In this document: positions 1 to 8,947 of the stretch, in pieces
Layout: every line of letters begins with the position of its first letter
Numbering within the stretch: position 1 is the first letter of the stretch
Assembly: GCF_000719865.1 (NCBI RefSeq)
Contig: NZ_JOID01000033.1
Location: 38,877 to 102,876, forward strand
Reading direction: 5' to 3'
Origin: Streptomyces albus subsp. albus
GTDB taxonomy: Bacteria; Actinomycetota; Actinomycetes; Streptomycetales; Streptomycetaceae
Length of the DNA stretch: 64,000 nucleotides
Program-made: the position numbers and the translations under genes
Notes under the pieces: generated by a model
The model's input: the letters and a program-made list of their open reading frames with translations, nothing else
Told to the model about the DNA's origin: nothing
The model's database searches: none

Positions 1-1875
1 CCCGGCGGACCGCGGGTGCCGGCCCAGCAGTTCGGCGAGGCCCTGCCGGGTGACGGCCAGCACCACGCGGTCCTCCGGTCGCAGCACATAGCCGGGGTGC
101 GGCTGCCACAGCAGTTCCCGCTCCACGGTCTGCCAGCCCGGCGGCAGGGCCGCGAGATCGGGACGGCGGTGGGCGGGCGCGGCCACGTCCAGGGCGAGCA
201 CCCGCCGGCTGCCGGGCCGGAACGCCTCCCGGACCGTGCGGCCCTCCAGGGCCGGGCAGTCCTTCACCTCCACCGCCGCGAACAGCAGCACCCGCCGCTC
301 CACCGGTATCGCCCCCAGCACCTGGCGGCCCATCATCGCCCCGGCGAAGGCCGGCGCCGCCAGCGAGGTCACGCTGCGGCTGCGGGTCGTCGCCCCGGGG
401 TGGGAGTCGCGGAGCGTGCGGTAGACGGCCGCGGCGAACCGGTCGTCGTACAGCCGCAGCACCACCCGCAGCCGGTCCGAGACCCCGCGGGCGTACAGCA
501 CGGCCTCCAGATTGGTGCTGTCGTGGCTGGTGAGGGCCAGCAGGGCGCTGCTGCGGTGCACCTTGGCCGCCTCCAGCACGCCCTCCTCCGTGACGTCCCC
601 GATGACCGTGGGCACCCGGTACCGCCGGGCGAGCGCCACGCCGCGGGCGTCGGGATCGTGTTCCACGCAGACCACGGGGACGCCCATCTCGTGCAGCTGG
701 GTCAGCACCCGGGTGCCGATCTTGCCCAGTCCGAGCAGCACCACGTGCCCGGAGAGCCCGCGCGGCGGCCGGCGCAGCGAGCTCGCCGACCGGAAGGTGC
801 CGAGCCCTTCGAGCACGGCGGCCACCAGGACGGGGAGCAGCAGCAGCCCGACCATGCCGGAGAGGAGCTGGAGGATCTGCCGGGCGGGTTCCTCCCCCTC
901 GGCGGGGTCGCCGATGGCGATGAGGTCGAGCAGCGACAGATAGGCGGCGTGCAGCGGGTCGTCGCCGGTCAGCAGGACGGATGCCACCGCGAGCGCCCCG
1001 ACCGCGGTCACCAGGCCGAGCAGCGACAGCCGCATCCGGCGGGAGAACAGGGTGCTCAGCGGCGGGGTCCGGCCCAGGCGGCGCGGCGCGGGCTGCGCGC
1101 CGTCGTGGCTGACCGTCTCCAGGACCACCCGCCCGCGCTCGGGGGAACCCGCCGCGAGGTCGTCGTCCGGCAGCAGCCGCGGGCCCTCGTCGCCGCTGTC
1201 CTCCGACCCCTCCCCCGCGTCCGGGCTGTCGGTGGCGGAGTACAGCGCGAGGGTGCACAGGGCGGGCCGCGCGTCCTCCGCCCCGCGGGCCGCGGGCGGG
1301 CGCTCGGCGGCGCGCAGGATCAGCCCGTCGGCGTGGACGACCTTGCTGGTGCCGACGATGGCGGCCGCGGCCAGGGCGGGTGCGGCGGTGTCGGCGTCGG
1401 AGAGCACCGTGGTGGAGGCGTCGACGGCCGCCCGGTCCAGGTCGGGGGCGGCGATCTCCACGGAGCGGTCGAGGAGTTCCTCCAGGTGCCGGCCCAGTTT
1501 GCGGTTGTAGAGGCGGATGACGAGCCGCACCCGGGGGTTGAGCCGGCGGGCGCGGAGGGCGGCGTGGATGTTGGTCTCGTCGTCGTCGTGGACGAGGGCC
1601 AGCGCCTGCGCCGTGGCGACCCCGGCCCCGGCCAGCACCTCGTCCTCCAGGGAGCGGGCCTCGACGACCCGTACGGGCGCCACGGGCTCCCGGCGGCCCG
1701 GGATGCCGGCCAGCGGGCGGCGTCCCTCCCCGGTGGGCGGCAGGACGAGCGTCACGGGCTCCTGGTACATCCCGGAGAGTTCGGCGGCGAGCCGGTGGGC
1801 GAGCGCGTCGTCGCCGCACACCACCATCCGGGGCTCCGGGGGCGCGTTCCGTGGAGGGTTCGGGAGTGAGGACAC
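1..1875 (-). CDS. RCK/TrkA-N potassium-channel-like protein (C-terminus cut by window edge)
   Basis: Open frame on the minus strand that runs off the left edge, so the stop is not seen. The protein has an N-terminal NAD-binding RCK-like domain ([17 protein letters not shown], then [14 protein letters not shown]). A hydrophobic pair of segments with a pore-like loop follows (around [13 protein letters not shown]). A second Rossmann domain comes next ([15 protein letters not shown], with an acidic VCVEHD strand end), then a TrkA-C-like tail. This order matches actinobacterial CASTOR/POLLUX- or TrkA-like ion channels that sense NAD(H) at the membrane. The start is uncertain: GTG at 1875, ATG at 1911 and ATG at 1827 (GGAG six bases upstream) are all in frame. 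It diverges from the cutinase gene. Substrate specificity for potassium is inferred from the family, not seen. Confidence 0.8.
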   Translation of the reverse strand, partial: MSSLPNPPRNAPPEPRMVVCGDDALAHRLAAELSGMYQEPVTLVLPPTGEGRRPLAGIPGRREPVAPVRVVEARSLEDEVLAGAGVATAQALALVHDDDETNIHAALRARRLNPRVRLVIRLYNRKLGRHLEELLDRSVEIAAPDLDRAAVDASTTVLSDADTAAPALAAAAIVGTSKVVHADGLILRAAERPPAARGAEDARPALCTLALYSATDSPDAGEGSEDSGDEGPRLLPDDDLAAGSPERGRVVLETVSHDGAQPAPRRLGRTPPLSTLFSRRMRLSLLGLVTAVGALAVASVLLTGDDPLHAAYLSLLDLIAIGDPAEGEEPARQILQLLSGMVGLLLLPVLVAAVLEGLGTFRSASSLRRPPRGLSGHVVLLGLGKIGTRVLTQLHEMGVPVVCVEHDPDARGVALARRYRVPTVIGDVTEEGVLEAAKVHRSSALLALTSHDSTNLEAVLYARGVSDRLRVVLRLYDDRFAAAVYRTLRDSHPGATTRSRSVTSLAAPAFAGAMMGRQVLGAIPVERRVLLFAAVEVKDCPALEGRTVREAFRPGSRRVLALDVAAPAHRRPDLAALPPGWQTVERELLWQPHPGYVLRPEDRVVLAVTRQGLAELLGRHPRSAG

Positions 1876-2088
1876 CCCGCCATGATCGCGGTTCACCGGG
1901 CGGGCACGCATCGTTCCGGCGAAGGAGACATGTCAAACCACCTCCGTGACCTGGGAATTCAGAGGGCACGGCTCCAAGACGCGACGAAGACCGGTGATTT
2001 CACCGATGTGACGGACGCGTGTCGGTTGAACGATGACCCACGTTCCCCCACACCCCACACCCCCCTTGACTTCAGGGAGTACACGCTC

Positions 2089-3045
2089 ATGGAGCCGCTG
2101 CACCACGACACCTCCGCCCCCGAGACCGGCCGGCACCGCCGCAAGCCCCGTTCCCGCGCCTTCCGGCTGAGCCTGGCCGGACTGGCCCTGGCCCTCACCG
2201 GGACCGGCGTCGCGCTGATGCCGACCGCCCAGGCCGCCCCGGAGACCACCGTCCAGGCCGCCGCGGCCAACCCGTACGAGCGGGGCCCGGCCCCGACCGA
2301 AAGCAGCATCGAGGCGAGCCGCGGCCCGTACTCGGTGTCCGAGCGGAACGTCTCCTCGCTCGTCGTCGGCTTCGGCGGCGGCACGATCTACTACCCCACC
2401 ACCACCTCGGACGGCACCTTCGGCGCGGTCGCCATCGCGCCCGGGTACACCGCCGACGAGGGCAGCATGGCCTGGTACGGGCCGCGGCTCGCCTCCCAGG
2501 GCTTCGTCGTCTTCACCATCGACACCAACACCCGGCTGGACCAGCCCGGCCAGCGCGGTGACCAGCTGCTGGCCGCTCTCGACTACCTCGTCGAGGACAG
2601 CGCCGTCCGCAGCCGCATCGACCGCAGCCGGCTCGCCGTCATGGGCCACTCCATGGGCGGCGGCGGTGCGCTGGAGGCCGCGAGCGACCGGCCGTCGCTC
2701 AAGGCGTCGATTCCGCTGACCCCGTGGAATCTCGACAAGACCTGGGGCGAGGTCACCGTCCCGACCTTCATCATCGGCGCGGACGGCGACTCCATCGCCT
2801 CCGTCCGCTCGCACGCCGAGCCGTTCTACGAGAGCCTGCGGTCCTCCACGAACCGGGCCTACATGGAGCTCAACAACGCCAACCACTTCAGTCCGAACGT
2901 CTCGAACACGGAGATCGCGAAGTACTCCATCTCCTGGCTGAAGCGGTTCGTCGACAACGACACCCGCTACGAGCAGTTCCTCTGCCCGCTGCCCCGGCCG
3001 AGCCTGCAGATCGAGGAGTTCCGCGGCAACTGCCCCCACAGCTGA
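2089..3045 (+). CDS. Secreted cutinase / type I polyester (PET) hydrolase homologue
   Basis: 318-residue secreted alpha/beta hydrolase. ATG at 2089 follows AGGGAG with suitable spacing. A Sec signal (basic n-region, hydrophobic core about 28-44, cut near AQA-A50) precedes a mature protein starting close to the family hallmark [10 protein letters not shown]. The nucleophile is S188 in GHSMGGGG, the acid D234 in GADGDSI and the base H266 in NANHFSPN; their spacing matches Thermobifida cutinases and IsPETase. Two C-terminal cysteines (FLCP and GNCP) fit the conserved disulfide. W in LTPW and the GYTADE oxyanion region are also present. The natural role is probably hydrolysis of cutin, suberin or other polyesters outside the cell. 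Activity on PET is plausible from homology but unproven. The gene ends at a strong bidirectional terminator. Confidence 0.93.
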   Translation: MEPLHHDTSAPETGRHRRKPRSRAFRLSLAGLALALTGTGVALMPTAQAAPETTVQAAAANPYERGPAPTESSIEASRGPYSVSERNVSSLVVGFGGGTIYYPTTTSDGTFGAVAIAPGYTADEGSMAWYGPRLASQGFVVFTIDTNTRLDQPGQRGDQLLAALDYLVEDSAVRSRIDRSRLAVMGHSMGGGGALEAASDRPSLKASIPLTPWNLDKTWGEVTVPTFIIGADGDSIASVRSHAEPFYESLRSSTNRAYMELNNANHFSPNVSNTEIAKYSISWLKRFVDNDTRYEQFLCPLPRPSLQIEEFRGNCPHS

Positions 3046-3072
3046 TCCGCGCCTGAACCGGGCCCGATCAGC

Positions 3073-3109
3073 GGCCGCCCCGGCACGGGACTCCCGTGCC
3101 GGGGCGGCC
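3073..3109. terminator. Bidirectional rho-independent-type terminator
   Basis: A perfect 18-bp inverted repeat (arms 3073-3090 and 3092-3109, GC-rich) lies between the convergent cutinase gene and the cupredoxin gene ending at 3135. There is no U-tract, as is usual for streptomycete terminators. Confidence 0.85.
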
Positions 3110-3134
3110 GGTCGCGCTTCCGCCTCCGGGACCG

Positions 3135-5018
3135 CTACAGCTCCTGGATCCGGATGTCGCGGAACGAGATCACGTCGCTCGTGCCGTGGGTCTGCAGGCC
3201 GATGAAGCCGTCGGCGTACTGCCGGCCGGCGGTGCCCGGGTCGTCCGTCCGGGGCGGGTTGAAGACCAGGCCCGGGTCGTTGTCGAAGACGTTGAGCAGC
3301 ACGCCGTTGCGGAAGATCCAGTAGCGCTGGTCCACCACCCGGATCTCGTAGTCGTTCCAGACGCCCTTCTCCTCCACGCCGGCGCCGTCGAGGTTCACCT
3401 TGTCGAAGCCGTAGACGGACCCCGTCTTGTACAGGTCGCCGTCCGCGCGGTCCAGGATCTGGTTCTCGTGGCCGTACTTGATGGCGACCCACTCGGGGCG
3501 GGACTCGCCCGGGTGCCAGTGCGGATCGGGGAAGCGGACGAACACCCCGCTGTTGGCGCGGCCGGAGCCCGGCGCGTCGTCGCGGAACCGCAGCTTCAGG
3601 GAGAAGTCCCCGAACCGGCGGCCCGGGTACCAGAGCATGCCGAGGCCGTCGCGCGTGGTGCTGCTGGTCATCGCACCGCCGCCGGTCAGGCCGAAGGCGC
3701 CGCCGCCGACGTGCTCCCAGTCGGCGAAGGACTCCGCCGATCCGTCGAACAGGGTGCGGTAGCCGCCGGTGTGGCCGGGGGTGCCGATGGCGGACTCGCG
3801 GGCGGCCCGGGTGAGGAGGCCGTGCTCGCGCTCGTCGACGACGCCCTCCTCGCGCAGGCCGTCGGCGACGGCGGCGACATGGCGGAGGAAGTCGTTCTCG
3901 CCGTCCCACCCCCGCTCGTCCTCGATCAGCTCGTTGATCGTGCAGCCGTTGCCGGTGACGCGGTTGGGGACTCCGGTGTCGACGGTGCCGATGATGACGG
4001 TGCGCCGGTTGTCGGCTTCGGGGCAGTCGGGCTCGGTGGTGTCCTCCTCCACGACCGTGAGGTGCGCCGTCTTCGCGGCCGAGGTGTTGCCGGCCTTGTC
4101 GGTGGCGCGATGGCGGAGGAGGTGGGCGCCGGCCCGGGCGACGGTCACCGGTGCGGTGTAGGCCAGATACGGACCGCCGTTCAGGGAGTACTGCACGCGC
4201 TCCACGCCCGAGCCGGAGTCGGAGGCGCTGATCGTCACGGTGGCGGAGCCGAGGTAGGCGCCGTCGGCGTCCCGCTCACCGCTGATCTCGTGGGAGGTCT
4301 CCGGCGGCGTCGTGTCGTCCTCCGGCGGCGCGACCACGGTGAACTCCACCGACCGCTCCGCCGATACGTTCCCCGCCCGGTCCGCCGCCCGGTACACCAG
4401 CCGGTGCGCACCCACCGCATCGACCGCCACCGGCGCCCTCCACCGACCGCTCCGCCGATACGTTCCCCGCCCGGTCCGCCGCCCGGTACACCAGCCGGTG
4501 CGCACCCACCGCATCGACCGCCACCGGCGCCCGACGAGGGTGCCCTGCATGGCGCCGTGCCCGGGGAGGGTGCAGTAGTAGCGGTAGGTGCCGGGGGTGA
4601 GGGTCACCTCGGCGGTGTGCCGGCCGCCGTTGCCGTCGGCCGGGTTGGCCAGGAGGTTGAGATCGACGTCGGCGTTGTAGCGCGAGGGGTCGGAGGTGTC
4701 GAAGGTGAGGGTGTGCGGCATGCCGGTCGTGTTGCCGGTGGCCTCGCTGTTCCTGAAGACGATGGTCGCCGGGCCGGCCACCGCCTCGGTGGGCGCCGTC
4801 AGATAGCGGTCGGTGGGGTTTCCGGCGGTCCAGGTCAGCACCTGGTCGGCGGCCGTGGCGGGGCGCGCGCCGTCCTCACCGTACGCCCCGCCCTGTCCGT
4901 ACGCGGCGGGCGGCGCGGTCAGGCCGAGAGCCGCCAGCAGGGTCACCACCAGGGCGGTGAGCAGGCCGCGTGATCCGGTGAGCCGCCGGGACGCGCGCGC
5001 CCCTCTTCCGCCGTTCAT
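3135..5018 (-). CDS. Secreted cupredoxin - OmpL47-like repeat - 3-keto-glycoside hydrolase (DUF1080) protein
   Basis: 627-residue exported protein. It has a Sec signal (about 1-41), then a blue-copper-like domain with candidate ligands H102, C149, H154 and M157 (YYCTLPGHGAMQ). Ig/OmpL47-type repeats follow (ATDKAGNTSAAKT, AADRAGNVSAERS). The C-terminal DUF1080/3-keto-disaccharide hydrolase domain spans about 420-627 (YRTLFDGS through ISFRDIRIQEL). Its ATG overlaps the TGA of the upstream ThuA gene (ATGA), so the two are translationally coupled. Residues of about 164-194 are encoded by one copy of a perfect 94-bp tandem duplication read in the wrong frame, so this stretch is probably not native fold. 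The expected start of the first Ig repeat also appears to be missing. Proposed role: extracellular redox-linked breakdown of oxidised glycosides. The domains are clear; the reaction is inferred. Confidence 0.82.
   Translation of the reverse strand: MNGGRGARASRRLTGSRGLLTALVVTLLAALGLTAPPAAYGQGGAYGEDGARPATAADQVLTWTAGNPTDRYLTAPTEAVAGPATIVFRNSEATGNTTGMPHTLTFDTSDPSRYNADVDLNLLANPADGNGGRHTAEVTLTPGTYRYYCTLPGHGAMQGTLVGRRWRSMRWVRTGWCTGRRTGRGTYRRSGRWRAPVAVDAVGAHRLVYRAADRAGNVSAERSVEFTVVAPPEDDTTPPETSHEISGERDADGAYLGSATVTISASDSGSGVERVQYSLNGGPYLAYTAPVTVARAGAHLLRHRATDKAGNTSAAKTAHLTVVEEDTTEPDCPEADNRRTVIIGTVDTGVPNRVTGNGCTINELIEDERGWDGENDFLRHVAAVADGLREEGVVDEREHGLLTRAARESAIGTPGHTGGYRTLFDGSAESFADWEHVGGGAFGLTGGGAMTSSTTRDGLGMLWYPGRRFGDFSLKLRFRDDAPGSGRANSGVFVRFPDPHWHPGESRPEWVAIKYGHENQILDRADGDLYKTGSVYGFDKVNLDGAGVEEKGVWNDYEIRVVDQRYWIFRNGVLLNVFDNDPGLVFNPPRTDDPGTAGRQYADGFIGLQTHGTSDVISFRDIRIQEL
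4344..4531. repeat. Perfect 94-bp tandem direct duplication inside the cupredoxin/DUF1080 gene
   Basis: Bases 4344-4437 and 4438-4531 are identical over 94 positions. Since 94 is not a multiple of three, the two copies are read in different frames. The copy nearer the C-terminus (4344-4437) gives a sensible Ig-repeat sequence (GAHRLVYRAADRAGNVS). The other gives an arginine/tryptophan-rich stretch with no domain character. Confidence 0.97.
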
Positions 5019-7573
5019 CCGTCGCTCCCGTCCCGGGCCGCGGCGTCGCCGGTCACCAGGTCGCCGGGGAGCGGCGTGGGCGGCCCGCCCCGGTAGGTGA
5101 CGCGCCACAGCGCCGACTCGTCGGTGGAGGTGAAGAATCCCCGGCCGTAGTCGAGGACGTAAAGGGCGCCGTCCGGCCCGAACTTCCAGTCCATCAGGTT
5201 GCGGATGCCGTCCGGGCCGGCCGGGATGATGCCGTCCAGGCTCTCGGCGTGGACGGGCAGGCCGCCCTTGTCCGCGGTGTCCGGGTCCAGGGCGACGGCG
5301 TGCCGCGGCTGGTCGCCGTCGTAGAAGTCGCCGACGAACCACTTGCCGTCCCAGTACTCCGGCCACTTGACGGAGCTGTCACTGCCCGCGTCGTGCCGGT
5401 AGACGGGGCCGTTCATGGCCGCCTGGGAGCCGCCCTTGAGCCAGGGCAGCAGATAGCGGGCCTCCTCCGCCTCGTAGCTGGGGATGCCGTCGCCGTCGCG
5501 CGGGAAGTCCGGGGCGCCGCCCTGGGGCGAGTACCAGATGGTGTTGGAGCGGGCCGGCGGGAGGTCCACCAGGCCGTCGTTGTGGGGGGATTCGTTCTTG
5601 AGGTGGTCGCAGTCGTACCAGCCGAGCGGCTGGGAGGGGTCGGGGAGGTTGCGGTCGCGGTAGGGCTGTTTGTTGCCCATGCAGTACGGCCAGCCGTGGT
5701 TGCCGGCCCGGGTGATGGCGGCGAAGGTGTCGTACTTGGCCGGACCCCACACGGGGCTGGGCGCACCGGCGTCGGGGCCGACCCAGCCCGCGAAGAGGGT
5801 GTCCGTCTCCCGGTCGACGGAGATGCGGGAGGGGTTCCGCACGCCCATCACGTAGATCTCCGGGCGGGTCTTGCCGCCGCCCTCCTCCTCGCCGGTGAAG
5901 AGATTGCCCTCGGGGACGGTGTAGGTGCCGTCGTCCTCGGGGTGGATGCGGAGGATCTTGCCGTTGAGGTTGTTGGTGTTGCCGGCGGTGCGGCGGGCGT
6001 CGGCGAAGGAGACGCCGCGGAAGGCCGGCTCCGGGTTGTTGCCCGAGTAACCGTCGCTGAACTGCGAGGAGTTGGTGTCGCCGGTGGCGATGTAGAGGTT
6101 CTCCCCGGAGTCCCAGGCCATGCCGCCGCCCGCGTGGCAGCAACTGTGGATCTGCACCTCCCAGGAGAGGAGGACCTTCTCGGAGGCGGGGTCGAAGCGG
6201 TTGGTGGCGTGGTCCAGGGTGAAGCGGGAGACCCGGCGCCGCGCCAGGTGGTTCTCGCGGTCGATCTCCGCGTGCGGGGTGTAGTGGAGGTAGATCCAGC
6301 CGTTCTCCGCGAAGTCCGGGTCGAGTTCGATCCCGAGCAGGCCCTCCTCGTTCTTGACGAGTTCCCCGCCGCCGCCCTTGTTGCCGAAGACCTCGACGAC
6401 GCCCGCGAGCCGGCTCTTCCCGGTGCGCGGGTCCCAAACGTGGACGGTGCCCATGCCGAGGCCGACGTCCGGGTCGTTCCAGTCGGTCACGACGGGGTCG
6501 CCGTTCGCGCCGCCGCCGCGGCCGATGTGGAACACCCGGCCGTCCTCGGCGGTGACGAGGCCGTGCGGCTCGCCGATCCGGTCGGCCTGCCCGGGGGTGT
6601 TGGGCTCGGTGAGGCGGGTGGCCTCGTAGTGGGCGGCGATGGTGGCCCGGCAGTCGGCGCGGGCGAGACGGGTGGTCCACAGCAGGGCGCCGCGCAGATG
6701 AGCGCGCAGCCGCTCCTCGGCGAACGCGGCCTCGGTGCCGCCCATGCCGGTGTAGAAGGAGCGGCCGCCGCGGTAGTCGCGGCACCAGGAGACGGGGTGG
6801 TCCCAGCCGAGGGCGTCCGCGCCGGGGTCGTAGGTGCGCTCACGGACCCGCGCGACGGTGTGCACCTCGCCGGAGGGGTTGGGTTTCCAGCTGAGCCAGT
6901 GGTCCTTGCGGGACCACTCCCGCGGAAGCTCCGCGGTGGCCGGGTGGCCGCGGTCGCCGGTCTCGACGGTGGCGCGCTGCACCCCGGCGGCGCCGTCGCC
7001 GGCGGGCCGGGTGCCGATGAGGCCGGTGAACCAGGAGGAGTCCGGCTCGGTGCGGGCCGCGTCGTGGATCCCGAGGAAGCCGCCGCCGGACTCGACGTAG
7101 GCCCGGAAGCCGTCCTCCTGGGCGTGGTTGAGGACGTCACCGGGAGTGGAGAGGAAGACGACCGCGTTGTACTGGCGGAGTTTCCGCGTGGTGAAGACGG
7201 CCGGGTCGTCGGTGGCGTCGACGGTGAAGCGCTCCTCGACCGGGCCCTGGCGGCCGGTGTCCTCCAGGGCCTCGATCCCGGCCGCCGTCCTGCCCGAGGG
7301 CTGCCCGCCGGAGTCGTGGAAGACGAGTACGCGGACGTCCCCGGCGGCCGAGCCCCCGGGTAAGGGGGCCGCGGACAAGGAGTCCGCCGCGGTGACGGCC
7401 GGCGGCAGCGGCGTCGCCGGTGCGGGCCGCGGATCGGGGGGAGCGGCCGCCGCCCCCGGGGGCCCTCCCAGCATGGTCACGGTCATTCCGGCGGCCAGCG
7501 CTGTTGTCGTCCACGCGCGGCCCCTGGTGCGCCCTCGTCTTGCCGAGGGTCCCGGCTGCGGATTGGCCCGCAT
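5015..7573 (-). CDS. Secreted ThuA domain - PQQ/glucose-sorbosone dehydrogenase-like fusion protein
   Basis: 852-residue exported protein. The ATG at 7573 is followed by a signal peptide (about 1-44, ending GAAAA). A ThuA-like, glutamine-amidotransferase-fold domain occupies about 80-305 (RVLVFHDSGG, GGGFLGIHDAAR, YTGMGGTEAAF). A glucose/sorbosone dehydrogenase-type beta-propeller takes about 325-850 (GLLGIELDPDF, HSCCHAGGGMAWD, GKILRIHPEDDG, MDWKFGPDGALYVLDYG). ThuA proteins act in disaccharide keto-sugar metabolism and GSDH propellers oxidise sugars with PQQ or similar cofactors. The pairing with a 3-keto-glycoside hydrolase/cupredoxin protein suggests an extracellular sugar-oxidation couple. 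A rare TTA codon occurs at residue 71 (7361-7363). The stop overlaps the next start (ATGA). Confidence 0.85.
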   Translation of the reverse strand: MRANPQPGPSARRGRTRGRAWTTTALAAGMTVTMLGGPPGAAAAPPDPRPAPATPLPPAVTAADSLSAAPLPGGSAAGDVRVLVFHDSGGQPSGRTAAGIEALEDTGRQGPVEERFTVDATDDPAVFTTRKLRQYNAVVFLSTPGDVLNHAQEDGFRAYVESGGGFLGIHDAARTEPDSSWFTGLIGTRPAGDGAAGVQRATVETGDRGHPATAELPREWSRKDHWLSWKPNPSGEVHTVARVRERTYDPGADALGWDHPVSWCRDYRGGRSFYTGMGGTEAAFAEERLRAHLRGALLWTTRLARADCRATIAAHYEATRLTEPNTPGQADRIGEPHGLVTAEDGRVFHIGRGGGANGDPVVTDWNDPDVGLGMGTVHVWDPRTGKSRLAGVVEVFGNKGGGGELVKNEEGLLGIELDPDFAENGWIYLHYTPHAEIDRENHLARRRVSRFTLDHATNRFDPASEKVLLSWEVQIHSCCHAGGGMAWDSGENLYIATGDTNSSQFSDGYSGNNPEPAFRGVSFADARRTAGNTNNLNGKILRIHPEDDGTYTVPEGNLFTGEEEGGGKTRPEIYVMGVRNPSRISVDRETDTLFAGWVGPDAGAPSPVWGPAKYDTFAAITRAGNHGWPYCMGNKQPYRDRNLPDPSQPLGWYDCDHLKNESPHNDGLVDLPPARSNTIWYSPQGGAPDFPRDGDGIPSYEAEEARYLLPWLKGGSQAAMNGPVYRHDAGSDSSVKWPEYWDGKWFVGDFYDGDQPRHAVALDPDTADKGGLPVHAESLDGIIPAGPDGIRNLMDWKFGPDGALYVLDYGRGFFTSTDESALWRVTYRGGPPTPLPGDLVTGDAAARDGSDG

Positions 7574-7878
7574 AGCTCTCACACCCCTCTGCGATCGCAG
7601 CAATGTCTCGAAGCTAGAGGGCTTTTGACGGTCCGCCAATACAAATGACCGTACATCAACAAACTTTGTCCAGGCACTGGAAGAACGCCCCGGCGGCCGT
7701 TACCTTGATGCCGTCCCAGCCCTCCCGGCCCCGCAGTCCTCCCGGCCCCGCGGCCTTCGCGGCACCGGGCCGGGCGGTCCTTCCCGGACGGGCGCGACGA
7801 CCACCGGACCGGTCCCCGGACGACCCGCAGAAGACCACACACGACCCGGGGCGGCGGCCCGCGGGGGATGGGAGACCC
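7574..7878. other. Divergent promoter region between ThuA gene and laccase
   Basis: About 305 bases without a convincing gene. The AT-richer part (7610-7680, including cttttgacgg and acaaatgaccgtacat) is the likeliest promoter zone for both directions. GACGGT (7627-7632) and ACCGT (7648-7652) form a short dyad. No RNA gene or riboswitch is seen. Confidence 0.4.
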
Positions 7879-8901
7879 ATGACCGAGGCAGGCGGCGGCA
7901 CGGCGCGGCGCTTCTTCTCACGGCGGTCGTTCACCGGCGGGGTGGCCGCGGCCGCCCTGGCGGCTCCGGCGGCCCTCTCCCCCGCCGCGGCCGCGGCCAG
8001 CGGACCAACGTCGTTACGGCGCACGGCCGGAGCCCGGAGCGCGGCCACCGCGAAGGCGGGCGGCGAGGTCCGGCATCTCACCCTCTACGCGGAGAATCTC
8101 TCCGGCGGCCGGCTGGGATACGGCCTGAAGCCGGGCGAGACCACGGTCCCCGGTCCGCTGCTGGAGATGACCGAGGGCGACACCCTGCACATCGAGCTGG
8201 TGAATCTGGCGGACGTCACCCTGAGCCTCCACCCGCACGGTGTGGACTACGAGTTCGGCAGCGACGGCTCCCCGCTGAGCAGGAGCACCGTGGCGCCGGG
8301 CGAGCGGCGCACGTACACCTGGCGCACCCATGAACCCCGCCGCCGCGCGGACGGCACCTGGGACCCCGGCAGCGCCGGCTACTGGCACTACCACGACCAC
8401 GCGGTCGGCACCGTCCACGGCACGGCCGGTGTCCGCAAGGGCCTCTACGGCCCGCTGGTCGTGCGCCGCGCGGGGGACGTCCTGCCGGACAAGCAGTTCA
8501 CCATCGTCTTCAACGACATGACGGTCAACAACCGCGCCGCCGACGACCCGTACGACGTCACCGCGAAGCTCGGCGAGCGGGTCGAGTTCATCTCGATCAC
8601 GCACGGCGAGTACTACCACACGTTCCATCTGCACGGGCACCGCTGGGCCGACAACCGCACCGGGCTGCTCGCAGGCCCCGACGACCACACCCCCGTCGTC
8701 GACAACAAGATCACCGGGCCGGCGGACTCCTTCGGCTTCCAGGTGATCGCGGGTGAGGGTGTGGGCGCCGGGGCCTGGATGTACCACTGCCACGTCCAGA
8801 GCCACGCGGACACGGGGATGGCGGGCCTCTTCCTGGTGACGGAGGAGGACGGCACCATCCCCGGCCACGATCCCGGCCACGACCCGGGGCACGAGCACTG
8901 A
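7879..8901 (+). CDS. Two-domain small laccase (multicopper oxidase, SLAC/EpoA type)
   Basis: 340 residues. ATG at 7879 follows GGGAG. A twin-arginine leader ([12 protein letters not shown], then an alanine-rich core) points to Tat export of the folded protein. All copper motifs are present: H118-P-H120-G, H170-Y-H172-D-H174, H247 and H250-L-H252-G-H254, and H303-C304-H305 with H309 and axial M314. Length and motif spacing are those of two-domain trimeric streptomycete laccases, which oxidise phenols and Cu(I) and are linked to copper-dependent morphogenesis. The C-terminus is an unusual histidine/aspartate-rich tail ([12 protein letters not shown]) that could bind metal. A TTA codon lies at residue 46 (8014-8016), suggesting bldA control. 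A strong terminator follows at once. Confidence 0.95.
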   Translation: MTEAGGGTARRFFSRRSFTGGVAAAALAAPAALSPAAAAASGPTSLRRTAGARSAATAKAGGEVRHLTLYAENLSGGRLGYGLKPGETTVPGPLLEMTEGDTLHIELVNLADVTLSLHPHGVDYEFGSDGSPLSRSTVAPGERRTYTWRTHEPRRRADGTWDPGSAGYWHYHDHAVGTVHGTAGVRKGLYGPLVVRRAGDVLPDKQFTIVFNDMTVNNRAADDPYDVTAKLGERVEFISITHGEYYHTFHLHGHRWADNRTGLLAGPDDHTPVVDNKITGPADSFGFQVIAGEGVGAGAWMYHCHVQSHADTGMAGLFLVTEEDGTIPGHDPGHDPGHEH

Positions 8902-8930
8902 CCGGCCCCCGGACGGGGCCGGGGGCCGGT
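8901..8930. terminator. Bidirectional terminator between laccase and P450
   Basis: Perfect 12-bp GC-rich inverted repeat (8901-8912 and 8919-8930) with a 6-base loop, between the convergent laccase and CYP154-like genes. Confidence 0.82.
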
Positions 8931-8947
8931 GGTACGGAGCGGCGGGC

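Noticed and set aside
16-1869. 617-residue plus-strand frame opposite the RCK protein gene
   Set aside because: Arginine/glycine/alanine-rich antisense shadow; the minus strand gives clear RCK and pore-like domains.
5249-7363. 704-residue plus-strand frame opposite the ThuA-GSDH gene
   Set aside because: Low-complexity valine/glycine/alanine antisense reading; no domain, no ribosome site.
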